A program made the translations under genes and the position numbers. The notes beneath the pieces were generated by a model. The model had not been told where the DNA came from and made no database searches. It worked only from the letters and a program-made list of their open reading frames with translations. Below, in pieces: positions 11,801 through 23,800 of a stretch of DNA of 64,000 nucleotides. Source of the DNA: Mugil cephalus (lineage: Eukaryota; Chordata; Actinopteri; Mugiliformes; Mugilidae); contig NC_061777.1 in NCBI RefSeq assembly GCF_022458985.1, positions 20,425,668 to 20,489,667 of the forward strand, given 5' to 3'. The stretch's first letter is position 1, and each line of letters opens with the position of its first letter.

Positions 11801-14800
11801 ATTGTTGATGAAAGCAAAAAGAGAGAACATTAACAATGGGTTAAGCAAAGTCACAGTGTTTTCAGAATCATGTTTTTCGTTTGACAACTGTGTCAAAGCA
11901 ACTGAAAACTCATATTACGCGACTGTTTGATTCGATTTGCTGCTCATTAAATTTCGCAATTTGATATGTACATGTTAGTAGTCTTGTGCTTTGAGGTGCT
12001 CCTGCTCTGGGACTTTGCTCTGTCATAGTGACCTGAGGTTAGCAGGGTGTTGGGAGGGATAATGGTGCATCACGTCGAGAGATCTGGAAAGCCTCTCATC
12101 ACTTTCGCAGCTCTCCTGTCCATTTGTTTGTCTCCTGTCAGTGATGCTGGCAGCTGATCTTTCTCATCCTGATACTTCTCTCCCAGGATAGCTATGGAAA
12201 CCTACATCCGTCAGAGGCAGCTCATCATGTCTCCACTCATCCCTTCTCGAGTCATAGGAGAGAATGAGCCTCTTACTGCTGTCTTCAACAAAGTCATTGC
12301 CACCCGGGAGGTCAATCACAAAGGCCAGGGTAAAATGAAGTGCTCACAGACTGCACGCTCCCCTGTGATTTCAAGGGGGTTGCCCTAAATTGCCCTTTTT
12401 GTTTTGAGCAAGATAAATGATGTGTGACAAGTCTGCATGGCGCGTCTTTTTGGCATCGGCCTCATTGAGTTTCTTTACATGTTTGTCGGCAGGATTGTTT
12501 GTGACCCTAAAGCTCCTCCCAGGAGACCTCAGCCAGGTCAGGAAAGATTACCCCCACTTTGTTGACCGCAGCACAGCTATCGTCAGGAAAATGGGCTTTC
12601 CAGAAATCATCCTCCCAGGTGGATTAAAGTCTTTGTTGTGGAGCGCTGCTCCACATACACCATGGCCATGCTTGCTTGTAATTGCTCACGGAGCCACGAG
12701 AAGTGTTCATGGATTCTCTTCACGTCCGTCTGATCATCTGCTCTCCTTTCTCCAGGAAACGTGAGGAACGATATTTATGTGACGTTGCTACAGGGAGAGT
12801 TTGACCGTGGGAAGAAGAAGACACCCAAAAACGTAGAGGTCATACTCAGTGTGCACGATGAGGAGGGGAATCCCATGGAGGTAAAGCAGACCAGTGAATG
12901 CAACAAATGGTCACATCATGTATAATTAAGCTTAAACCAAACAGCTTCTTCTTGTAATGACATCTGCAATCCTACAGAATTGTCAAAACACAGACTGTCA
13001 AATGTTAGCACATTAAGATTCAGCATTTGAAATAAAGTACAGATGATAAGGTATAAAGTATTGCACCACCCCCAAAGAGCTGCCAGCACGGGTATACACT
13101 CTTAGCCTTGTCTCAGTATGACTAATTAATCTCAAATGATTTATGTAACTGACTATTCTCCCATTGTTTTGCATCTTTGCTGTAATTATACTCTTTTTGT
13201 CAAAGCTGACAGCATACACAGAAAAGACAAAACTCACATTGCTCCTGTCATGTAAGCTAATCCCTTCCCTTCAATTTTGTGTAGAAAGCAATATTTCCTG
13301 GGGCTGGTTATGATGGCATAACGGAGTACAAGTCTGTCATTTACTACCAAGTGAAGCAGCCTTGCTGGAATGAAACGGTGAAGGTAAGCTTGTGTCAGAG
13401 ATCCATATGTGTCGCTCTGAACATTGTCCGCTTAATTAGTTTTTTTTTTTCCAAATGGATTTGCTGGGGCTCAATATAATGAAATCATAATTTTGAAGGA
13501 AATAGTCTCAGAATGCGCTTACTCAAATCCCCCACCAGATAGCATTTCTTGCATATGTGTAATCCTGCATTAACATGCTCCTCAACTCCCTGGACTTTTC
13601 TGCCTTCCCACATAAGGTTACAATTCCCATTGAAGACGTATGCCGCTGCCACTTGAGGGTGATGTTTCGACACAGATCCTCCCAGGACTGTGAGTGACTG
13701 TACCTTAACACCCCCGTGTAATCCTTCCACCATGTTACGCACAGCTAGCATTGTTGGATTTGTTCCTGCTTATGCTCCTGTGTATCCTTCAGCCAGGGAC
13801 AAATCGGAAAAACCCTTTGGTATGGCCTTTGTCCGGCTCATGAGAGGAGATGGGACCACTCTGAAAGACGGCAGGCATGAACTCATCGTCTATAAGGTGG
13901 TGTGGCAAGATGAAATTGTTCATTTTTTATCATTTTTTATTTTACCTTAACTTTAATTAACAGAGCTTTAAAATAAGCAGGGCATTGTTTATTGCTTTTA
14001 TCTAATTATATAAAAACCTGACTTGAATAGCTGACAGTAGGGATATGGATTATGCATGAACCTCGTTCAATCAATAAATATGAAATTAGATCTCCATCGA
14101 TCAATACGCTTCATGATTCATTCCCACTTTTATAAATTTCTTAGGTTGACACAAAAAAAGCCGAGGACGCGAAGGTCTATCTCACCTTGCCAGCAACCTG
14201 GGCTGAAGTGGAGGAGAAGGAGAAGCATACAGGGAAGCAGTTCCACCATTCAGGAGTGATTCCTGTGACTAAAGACAGCTTCCAGATCGCTATGCTCACT
14301 TGCTCCACTAAACTCACGCAGAATGGTACAGTCATCATCTCTATTTTTACCACTCTTCCACTGTACGGTACCTAAAATGAATGTAGTTTTACGTATAATA
14401 TCTAAAATGTCCTGTCATGTTTCATCTTAAACAAATATAACGGGTTGTGCGGAGAACAGTGGTGATGTAGCATCATTGTTACCTCCACACACTGATTTGT
14501 GTTGCTGATATACAAAATATATAATACTTTTTGATCTAGGTCTAATTCTTTTTCTAAATTACTGATTTTGTAACTGAGCCTTTCCTGCCACCGTATCTAT
14601 TGTGATACGTTGATATTCTCTTGTCTTCAGTGGATCTCCTTGGCCTGTTGAACTGGAGGTCAAACCCCGAGGACCTGGACCAGATTTTGCAGAGGCTCAT
14701 GGAGGTGGAGGGAGGAGAGATCGTCAAGGTAAAGCATATTTGACAGACGTTGTATGATGTTATTTGTAAAGCAACTTTTTGTAATAGGTTTCTGATTTTT

Positions 14801-17800
14801 TCCACAGTTCCTCCAGGACACTCTTGATGCGCTGTTCAACATCATGATGGAGACCTCAGAAAAGGACACCTATGACACCCTCGTGTTCAATGCCTTGGTT
14901 AGTCTTTAATGAAGCCGCGCTGTGAGACAGTGTGAGACCGTAAACGTTTACCACACGTATGCTCGGCTCCACTAGGGGTCCAGAAGGGTTGGGAATAAAA
15001 AATAAATCTACCTCACAAATTTGTTTTATCTCTCGGACTTTTCCTCTAAAATGTGCTTCTTTCTTGTGAAATGTCAAAAAATTACTAATACTGAATGTGC
15101 TAATCTTGATGATAAATACTTTTGCAACATTTGCTGTGGACGCTTCTTATAAGGCCTAGTCCAGAGTGAAGGTATTTAAAGCCCCAGTGTGGCCCATTAG
15201 AACCGCTTGTCTGATGATTGCACAGCTTCAGAACCTGCACTTCAAAGACACGTTGTAGATGGCGGAACTGGAAAGGCTGGGTCTCACTATTCCTCTGACT
15301 TTTGAAAGCACTAATCCAACATTCACGCCCAGGCGTGTGGTGGTGACAAAATAATCAAGATTTAAAATTCTCTCTCTGCTCTCTCTCTCTCTCTTTTCTT
15401 TTTTTTTTTTTACATTTGTCACAAGCATTTCATGCACGTTTCATGTGAAGAGCCGACTTCCACATTATAAATGCCTTTGGGGAGAGACGCTCTAAAAATG
15501 CGTTTTGTCATCCTCATAATTAAATAATATCACGTCTCCGTGTTGATGTTTGTCTTCTTACTTCGCTTGTCAAATGTGGTCACTCAAAACAACTACATAC
15601 ACATTGGCCTCTCCGTGCTGTCAGACAGCCGTTCATGGCAACGGCATAATGTTCGTTTGCATCAGCACAAGCAGAAACATTGTTTTGCCAGTTATTTTAA
15701 TGATTTCTTTTCCCCCTCTTGTTTGTAACCAGGTGTTCATAATCACGCTTATTGGCGACATCAAATTCCAGCACTTTAACCCAGTCCTAGAAACATACAT
15801 CAGTAAGCACTTCAGTGCCACTTTGGCGTACATGTGAGTACCACTTCTGTATTCCCCACCTTTGGTGGTTTATCCTGTTTATATTTTAGGCCTTTTTTCT
15901 CTCCCACAGCTAAATTATTAAGATTCAGACCCTGATGCCTTACTCATTCACTTTCTTAGGAAGCTAACCAGGGTGCTTAACTACTATGTGGGCCATGCCG
16001 AGGAGCCCATCCTCACCGAGAGGCTCTATGCAGCACTCAAAGCTCTCAAGTATCTGTTCAGGTTTATTGTGCAGTCCCGAGTCCTCTATCTCAGGTACTG
16101 GAAGCACCGCCACACAAAAAATCCGCCGATCGCTTTTCTAACCCTTTTGGTGACTCATTGCGATGCTCCGCCTTCATTCTCAGATTTTACGGAAACAGCG
16201 AAGACGGCGACGCTTTCTTCAACTCCATTCGCACCCTTTTCCTCTCGTTCAACACGCTCATGGACAGGCCGCTGGACGAGGGCGTGAAGATAAAGGTGCG
16301 CTGGAGATGCTTTAATTTGTGGGAGCATTTTTAAGGATTTCACCACTGTATCATTTTGTAGCATCAATCATTTTAAAAAGCCCGTCACACTCTGTGAATA
16401 TGTAATTTAAATTTCCAGTGTTTGTGTTTTTGTGTGTAAATGACTGCAATTATCCGGCAGAGAAAATTTAATATACTATTATAGTTGAAGTTAGTTAATT
16501 AAGTTGCGTAAATGAACTGCTAAATAATCCGCGCTTCCTATTGGCAGACTCGGTTTGAGGGAAATTGAAAAAGCCTGTTAACTAGAGAATAAAATACTTG
16601 CCCGTGCTTCAGCCCGATGAGACATAATTGTTTGCTTTTTCAGGGGGCGATATTGAAATACCTCCCCAGCATCATTAATGACATCCAGACTGTGTTTGAT
16701 CCTGTGGAGCTCAGGTAACTCTCCGGAGAGTTTGCACAGCAGGAAATGATAATTGCCTGTCTCAGTGCAAATGATCATATTTACATCTGAGTAAAAGAGG
16801 CCTTATTCTCAGGTCTTGCTGCTGTAAAATTAGCCTGTCAAGTGTTTCTCCTCATTAGTCCTCAGCGACTGTCGTTACTAGATGTGAAATGTGAATAGCG
16901 TTAACATTGCCACAGCTGCTCATTTGGCTTTTTTTTTTTTTTTTTTTTCATTTATTCTCTTTTCAGCGTTCTCCTGGCAAAGTTCATTGAGAGCATTCCC
17001 GACTCTCAGCTCGTGCGACAGAAGCTGGGCTGCATGTGTAAAATGGTGGAGAGTGACCTTTTCAGGCAGCCAGGTAGAAGTCCTCGAGGCTCAAAAACCA
17101 CATAATGACATTTCACACAAGATGAAAGAGAGAGAGGGAGAAAAATCTGCTCCGCATTACACTTACACACAAGTTTGTTGGGTCAGCTCCGTGAAACACG
17201 AAATGTGCCGTGTGACCCGTTGAGCGCCGGTTGTCTCTGTTCTCTGTCCCCAGATTGCCGTGACGTGCTTCTGCCACTTGTTACTGATCAGCTGAGCGGC
17301 CAGCTGGATGACCACTCTAGTAAACCAGACTACGAGGCCTGCGTCCAACTGCTCAGCACGGTGTTGGACAGCCTGGACCGCAAAGATGTGGTGAGTTACT
17401 CAACATTTGCCTTCAGACACACACAAGTTGAAGTGGTCACTACAACCAAATTGCAGAAGGAGATGTCTAAAACACTATGAAGGGTTGCTTCTTAGCATCC
17501 AGAAATGATCAAACAAAACTGTCTCAGAAGCCACAATTTTAAACCCCAGACAACAAAACAAGAATACGCCTCGAGTAGGAGAGAAGGGAGGAGAGGATGA
17601 GAATCGGAAGTAACTCATACTCGTAATGAATTCATACATTCACCTGGATAAAGCATATATGCAAAATACACTGCCTGGCTAAAAATAAAAAAAAAAAATG
17701 TCGCCACCTGGATTAAACTAGACACGCAGCTACGAGCCTCTTATTGAGTAATTACTGCGTGGGCGATTATCTTTCAGCTGGCAACTAGTTATTTAATTCC

Positions 17801-20800
17801 AACTGATGCCATGAGTAGCTTCCTCTTTCCTTGTATTATTATTGACTTTCTTTCTTTATTGGAAGCTATTTCCCAGGCATGAACATGAGACCAGAATGTG
17901 GCAAACCTGGGGCGCAACCAAAACGTATAGGAATGGTCGGCTGGAGATTGTCTGCACCTATTACATGAGTCACTTACGTTGGGGTACTTCTAGTGAGCTT
18001 TGTGTACAACTTGCGTACCCTGATTGAAGAGGAGTGAACTAACCGTAAGACTTGCTGCCAATAATCATCAGGCAATGTGGTTCCAAGCTCTAGCTCTCAC
18101 GAGTCCTTGGGACCATTAATAGAATTGATAAGGCTGTAAGTGTTAGAAATTAGCCGCAATTGTTCAGGATCAAGAATCGGAATTTATGAATAAAATGCCT
18201 TGTCTGAAAAGTGGGCTTTAGGCAAGTCAAATTTCTGTGAGAGCTCAGACAATGATATAAAAGTCCCTGGTTGTAAAGGTCCTTAAATTCTTAAATTTAG
18301 ATATCCCTTTGTCAAACCAAGTCTGAAAAGTCAAATCAGTGCAAGAGGACAGAAATAGGTGAAGGACTGGAGTCCTTTTGTGTGGCTGAGGAGTCAAGAA
18401 ATAAATTCTGTATTGAAACCAAAATTTCTGCAGAACAAAAAAAAAAAGGAAGCTGCACTCCACCCTGTCGAAGGATCCAGGAGGGATGATATTTAAGAGC
18501 CCTCTCGTGTTATGAAATGAGTGCCTTCCGAGCATGAAACCCGTTTGATCAGTTAATATTGTGCTTGATAGGACCCGTTGTGCGCGTTGGACTAGGATCT
18601 TTGATAGGATCTTTATGTCAACATTTAAATGGGGAAGGGGCGTATAGCTGCCGCACGTAGGAGGATCTTTATCACTCTTAAGCAGGAGTGAAATGGAGGT
18701 CTGCGATAGGGTGAGAGGCAAGCCGCAGCTTCTCATTTCTTAAAGAGCTATGTAGAAAGACACATCCTGTGGTTGTGATAAAAAGATGTAGGTCTGTTTG
18801 AGAAGGGTCAAAGCATTGGTATTCATCAAGCAGAGAAAACGTCTAAGGAGACTGAAGCTACTGAAACTACTGAAATTGTGTTACGAATTGTCCAACGCAT
18901 TATTAAAAAGCTGAAGGCGGTCCAATGAAATATTAGAGTGAGACCTTTTTTATGGTGGCAACGTTTTTTTTTTGGGCCAGACAGTTTATATAAATGACTT
19001 AAACTGAAAACCCTGATACCTACATTTGACCCATCTCGAAGAATCGGGAAAAAGAAAACGGGCACAGTACAACAAAAATCAGAAATGAGCAGTTGTGTCA
19101 TTTGAATGAATAAGCCCTCTAATATCGGCATCACTCTGCAGCATGCCTGCGTAGCTGTGTTTGACTGAGACTGCTCTTTGTGTGCAGGGTCCAACCAGAG
19201 GGCACGTTCAGCTGATAATGGAGCGGCTCCTTCGCAGGGTTAATCGCACTGTCATCAGCATGGACAGATCGTCTCCTCTCATCGTAAGACTCTGTGTGAA
19301 CAGCTGAATTGTGTCTTTGCCAACTGCGTTGTCTGCATTCGATTGTTCTATTAATAACACTGGCATTAACAATAGCTTAATACTGTCCGATATATAGACT
19401 GTGCGCTGTAAATGCATGTTTTGAGCGATATTTTACTGTGAAGTCACTGGGGTAATGGTGGTCTCTTCTGTGGCAGGGCCACTATCTAGCATGCATGACG
19501 GCCATCCTGAAGCAAATGGATGACATGCATTACGCCCACTACATCAGCACCTTCAAGACAAGACAGGATATCATTGTAAGTGTCTCAGTTCCTCCCCTGG
19601 TGGTTACAACTTGTCCCGAAACATCTCATCAATAACAGGCATTAAATCACCCAGGCCACTTACTGCTCCTTAAGAGAATATTGATTATAGACATTTCATG
19701 CAGTAGATTGGACTGACACGATGAGGATGTCAGGCTGCCTCCATTAAAGGTGTTGGAGCTTATGTGTGATGGACATGTAGCAGCGATGCTGTGGATTATT
19801 TAGTTTGGTTTTGGGGCTTTTCGATATTATTTATAGTATTTGTTTGAACAGACTGCATGCATAAACTGGCAGTAAAAACTTGATTATTTTCCTGTCCGAA
19901 GGACTTTCTCATGGAGACATTCATCATGTTTAAAGACCTCATGGGAAATGTCTTCCCCACTGACTGGATGGTCATGAACCTGGTGCAGATGCAGGTGTTC
20001 TTGAGGGCCATCAACCAGTACTCGAACGTCCTCAACATGTACTTTCTGGACCAGGCGCATTTTGAACTACAGGTGTGTTTTGTCCTCCTCTCTCCCTCAG
20101 TAGAGGTTACATTTTTTATTAAACACAGAATCAAAATCCAGCGTTATGAGAAGGTAATTATGCCATTAATATTTGAAAACCCTGCTTCCCTCGCAGCTGT
20201 GGAATAACTACTTTCATTTGACCGTGGCATTCCTCACTCACAAGGCACTGCAGTTGGAATCGTTCTCGCAAGAGAAACGAAATAAGATACTGAACAAGTG
20301 AGGTCATTTACAAATCATCAGAAATATTATTTAAATGGAGAGAACTTAATTTAACAGCTCCCTGATTTAAATTTGCCACAGATATGGAGACATGAGAAAG
20401 ACTATTGGATTTGAGATGAGAGATATGTGGTACAACCTTGGTGAGTGTTTTACACCATCTGATAATTTTGCTGTTTGTGAAAAGATTTCTTTGGCTCCTG
20501 CCTGTAATGCAAAGGGAATAACAAGACAATATTTTTTATTGTCCAGTTTCACACCGTGCTGTTGTTTTATTTACAGCATTATTAGATTTGCCCTGTTGTT
20601 TGTTGAGAAATGAAGATGGGGCTTATTGCCTTCATACTGTAATATTTCGATGTGGTAACGTTTGTTGTCCCTCAGGCCCGCACAAAATGAAGTTCATACC
20701 AGGCATGGTTGGACCCATTCTTGAGGCCACACTTGTGCCTGAGCCGGAGCTGAGAAAAGCTACCATGCCCATCTTCTTTGATATGATGCAGTGTGAGCAC

Positions 20801-23800
20801 AACTTCAATCCTGGACGCACATTTGAAACGGTAAAAAGCTGTCTCAGATTTTCAGCCCGTGGGATTTTTTTTTTTTTTAATTTAGATTCTGTTAAAGCTG
20901 AATAAAAATTGCATTTGTGTGATGGTCTGTATTAAAAATTCCCTCTTTATCTTTGCAGTTTGAAAACGAATTGATAACAAAATTGGATCAAGAGGTAGAA
21001 GGAGGCCGAGGGGATGAACAGTACAAAGTCCTGCTGGAGAAAACGTAAGGCCGAGGGGCAGATTAAAGAGAAAATATTTCCTTTATTCTTGTACATCACA
21101 CCGATCATATATCATTGTCCTACTGAGAAAGCCTTTCTGATTGTGTTTTGATGAAGCCATAAAGGAGCCAGAACAATATGATGATCTGTTGGAATTAACT
21201 TCTAATCAATAGAAACCTATAAGGCGCACGCAGTAGGTCTAGAAATAAGGTGAGAGTACTCTATGAAAGATATTTATTTGTATTTGCAGATTGCTGGAGC
21301 ACTGCAGACGCCACAGATACCTGTCCCAGTCAGGAGAGGAGCTGGCTCTGCTGCTAAGCAGCCTGCTAGAGAATCTTCTCGCGTACCGCACCATCACACA
21401 CGATGAAAGCCCTGAGCACCGAATGAGCTGCACCGTCAATGTCCTGGTATGCTGTGTGTTTGTCAACCGAAGGGTTAATGCTGTTTGTGTCTGTATATAA
21501 AGCGATTACTTGTGCAAACTGCCTGAGAGAATGTGGAATATGTGGAATATGGATCTGAAATATTTTTTCCTGCAGAATTTCTACAAGGAAAAGAAGAGAG
21601 AGGACATTTACATCCGGTAAGTCAAATGGAGACATCGAGCATTTGGACCAATAGACTATCTGTGTCTTAACTGCTGCGCTCTTGTAAACAGGTACTTGTA
21701 CAAGCTGAGAGATTTGCACTTGGACTGTGAGAACTACACAGAGGCGGCCTACACCTTGCTACTACATGCTGAGTTACTGGAGGTCTGTGACACATCCACG
21801 TCTTTTTTGTGTGTCTCAGAGTGTGAAAAGAATTTTTATGTCTGACCTGCTTAACCTTTGCTTAATTCCTCTAAGTGTTCACCTGTGCTGATGTATCATA
21901 CTCACTTCCCTAGTGGTCTGACAAAGCTTGTGCACCTCATCTGATACCTCGTGACGGGGACCATGTGTGGACCCAACAGGAGCTGAAAGAGAGGCTCTTC
22001 CAAGAGATCATATGTTACTTGGACAAGGGCAAGGTGATTATTAACTGCTCCGCATGTGAGCGGCCGTCCTACCGTACAGCATGGATTACTCTGAAGTATT
22101 ACACAGCATTGTAAAACTCATGAGGAAGTTGCATAAAAGCACACACCAGCCACAGAACTGTGTCTCGTAATAGTACTTGTAGTACGTGTCACTGGTTGCT
22201 ACAGCTCAACTGTTGACCCACACAGTTGTGAGTTGTGGGGGAGGGGGGGGTATGAGAGCCAGTTGGCACATCTTGGGTGTGTTCTTGTGTTTGCACGTTC
22301 TTTAATGACTAAGTGATGCACGTCTTCTCAGATGTGGGAGAAGGCCATTGAACTGGGCAAACAGCTGGCCAAGATGCACGAGAGCCACATGTTTGATTTC
22401 ATGGAGCTGAGCCAGCTGCTGGTAAGAGGACGCACGCATCGTAATTCAGGCTCCAGGCAGTCATCACTAAAACCTCAGAAAAAGTTTCACAAAATGATCT
22501 AAGCTGAAGCAAATACAGATTTATTGTTAGTGCCTACTAATTGAAATAATATTCTGAAATGGGAGCAATTGTGTGTCAGGCTGTTTAAGGCTACCAATGG
22601 CTGAACACACAGAGATAATTGTGTGGTAACCCAACTCAGCTGCACGCTGATCATGTGCTGGTACTGCAGAGATTTATTAAGTAAATCTATTCATCAAGTC
22701 TCTGGGCACTAGTCGTTTAGTGAACTTGTGCTCCATAAATATTAATTCATAATATTAATTATTGTTAAGGTAAATCAGTGGTTTTATTATATGTATAGGT
22801 TCATTTTGCAACTGCTAACAAACTCATTTCCACACTCTTTTTGTACTGCAGCAGTAGCATATTCTTTGTCCTCTGTTACAGAAAAAACAAGCCCAGTTCT
22901 ATCAAAACATAATGCATGCAATGCGGCCACAGCCAGAGTACTTTGCTGTTGGATATTATGGCCTTGGATTTCCTTCTTTCCTCAGGGTAAGAAAATTATT
23001 ACCTATCTCAATAAACAGAAACTTGGAGAAACCCTATTGTGTGTGTTCTTATACGATGAGCTGTCGTTTTATAACATATTCTTGGGCCAATGTGTAATAA
23101 TACTGATAATGGTTATTGGCTTTTTGATGACACAAGAGAGTGTCAGCATGAACACAGTCTCGTCAGGGCATTACTCATGCACACGTCTCATATGTTATGG
23201 AAAATAAGCTCTTAATTCTGGCTTTTCATTGAATTATATTTGAACAGGGATTTATGCTATAACTGATTTATGGAGCACTATGAAATTTTCTGCTGCAGAA
23301 CAAAATGTTCATCTACCGAGGCAAAGAGTACGAGTGGCTCGAAGACTTCAGCTTAAAGTTGCTATCCCAGTTTCCAAATGCAGTCCGCATGACCAGCACA
23401 GCGCCCCCTGGAGACGACATCAGCAACTCCTCTGGACAGCGTATCCTTTTAACGATGAGCTACACAAACACAGCTCATTAGCCAAGATCTTTAGCCAGGC
23501 TCACACATCCCTCATGGAAAGACAATGAGATAGCAACTATGCTTCTGTGTGTGTGTGTCTAAATGATTCCAAAACTGATACTCCACTAGTCTACAGCTGT
23601 ACTTTGTGTTAATGACTAATCAGCAATTGTTAGCAAATTGAAGACCATTGAGAATATATGATACAATATACATGCATAATACAGTTAGTCATTGATTTAG
23701 GCCAAAGGGGTAAACAAGGTTAGCATTAGCATGTTAGAATAGTTTTTGTGAGCATGCTTATGTCAGCATTTAGCTAAATCTACCACTGCCCCTAAATACA

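Larger units (their letters stand above)
6096..12618 (+). other. dock5: dock5 visible exons 4-12: N-terminal helical region
   Basis: Exons 6096-6192, 6331-6479, 6610-6745, 6852-7009, 7928-8009, 8540-8669, 9385-9457, 12187-12329 and 12493-12618. Landmarks: [67 protein letters not shown] and [18 protein letters not shown]. The 12187 exon carries the DOCK5-type insert. The exon at 6610 ends at a GC rather than GT donor. The 2.7 kb intron 9458-12186 contains a retroelement relic. Confidence 0.94.
14808..21446 (+). other. dock5: dock5 visible exons 19-33: armadillo-like helical middle
   Basis: Exons 14808-14897, 15733-15833, 15960-16094, 16184-16295, 16644-16714, 16967-17073, 17254-17390, 19188-19283, 19477-19575, 19902-20072, 20197-20297, 20382-20440, 20676-20830, 20959-21044 and 21290-21446. 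Landmarks: [89 protein letters not shown] and [12 protein letters not shown]. The exon at 19902 reads DLMGNVF, one residue (Lys) shorter than the DLIGKNVY found across DOCK1/2/5. The 1.8 kb intron 17391-19187 holds a LINE relic. Confidence 0.94.

Noticed and set aside
23402..23414. CTCF-like motif (CGCCCCCTGGAGA) inside a dock5 exon
   Set aside because: The match is good, but the bases are fixed by the coding sequence APPGDD, conserved in DOCK proteins. Function cannot be argued without ChIP data.
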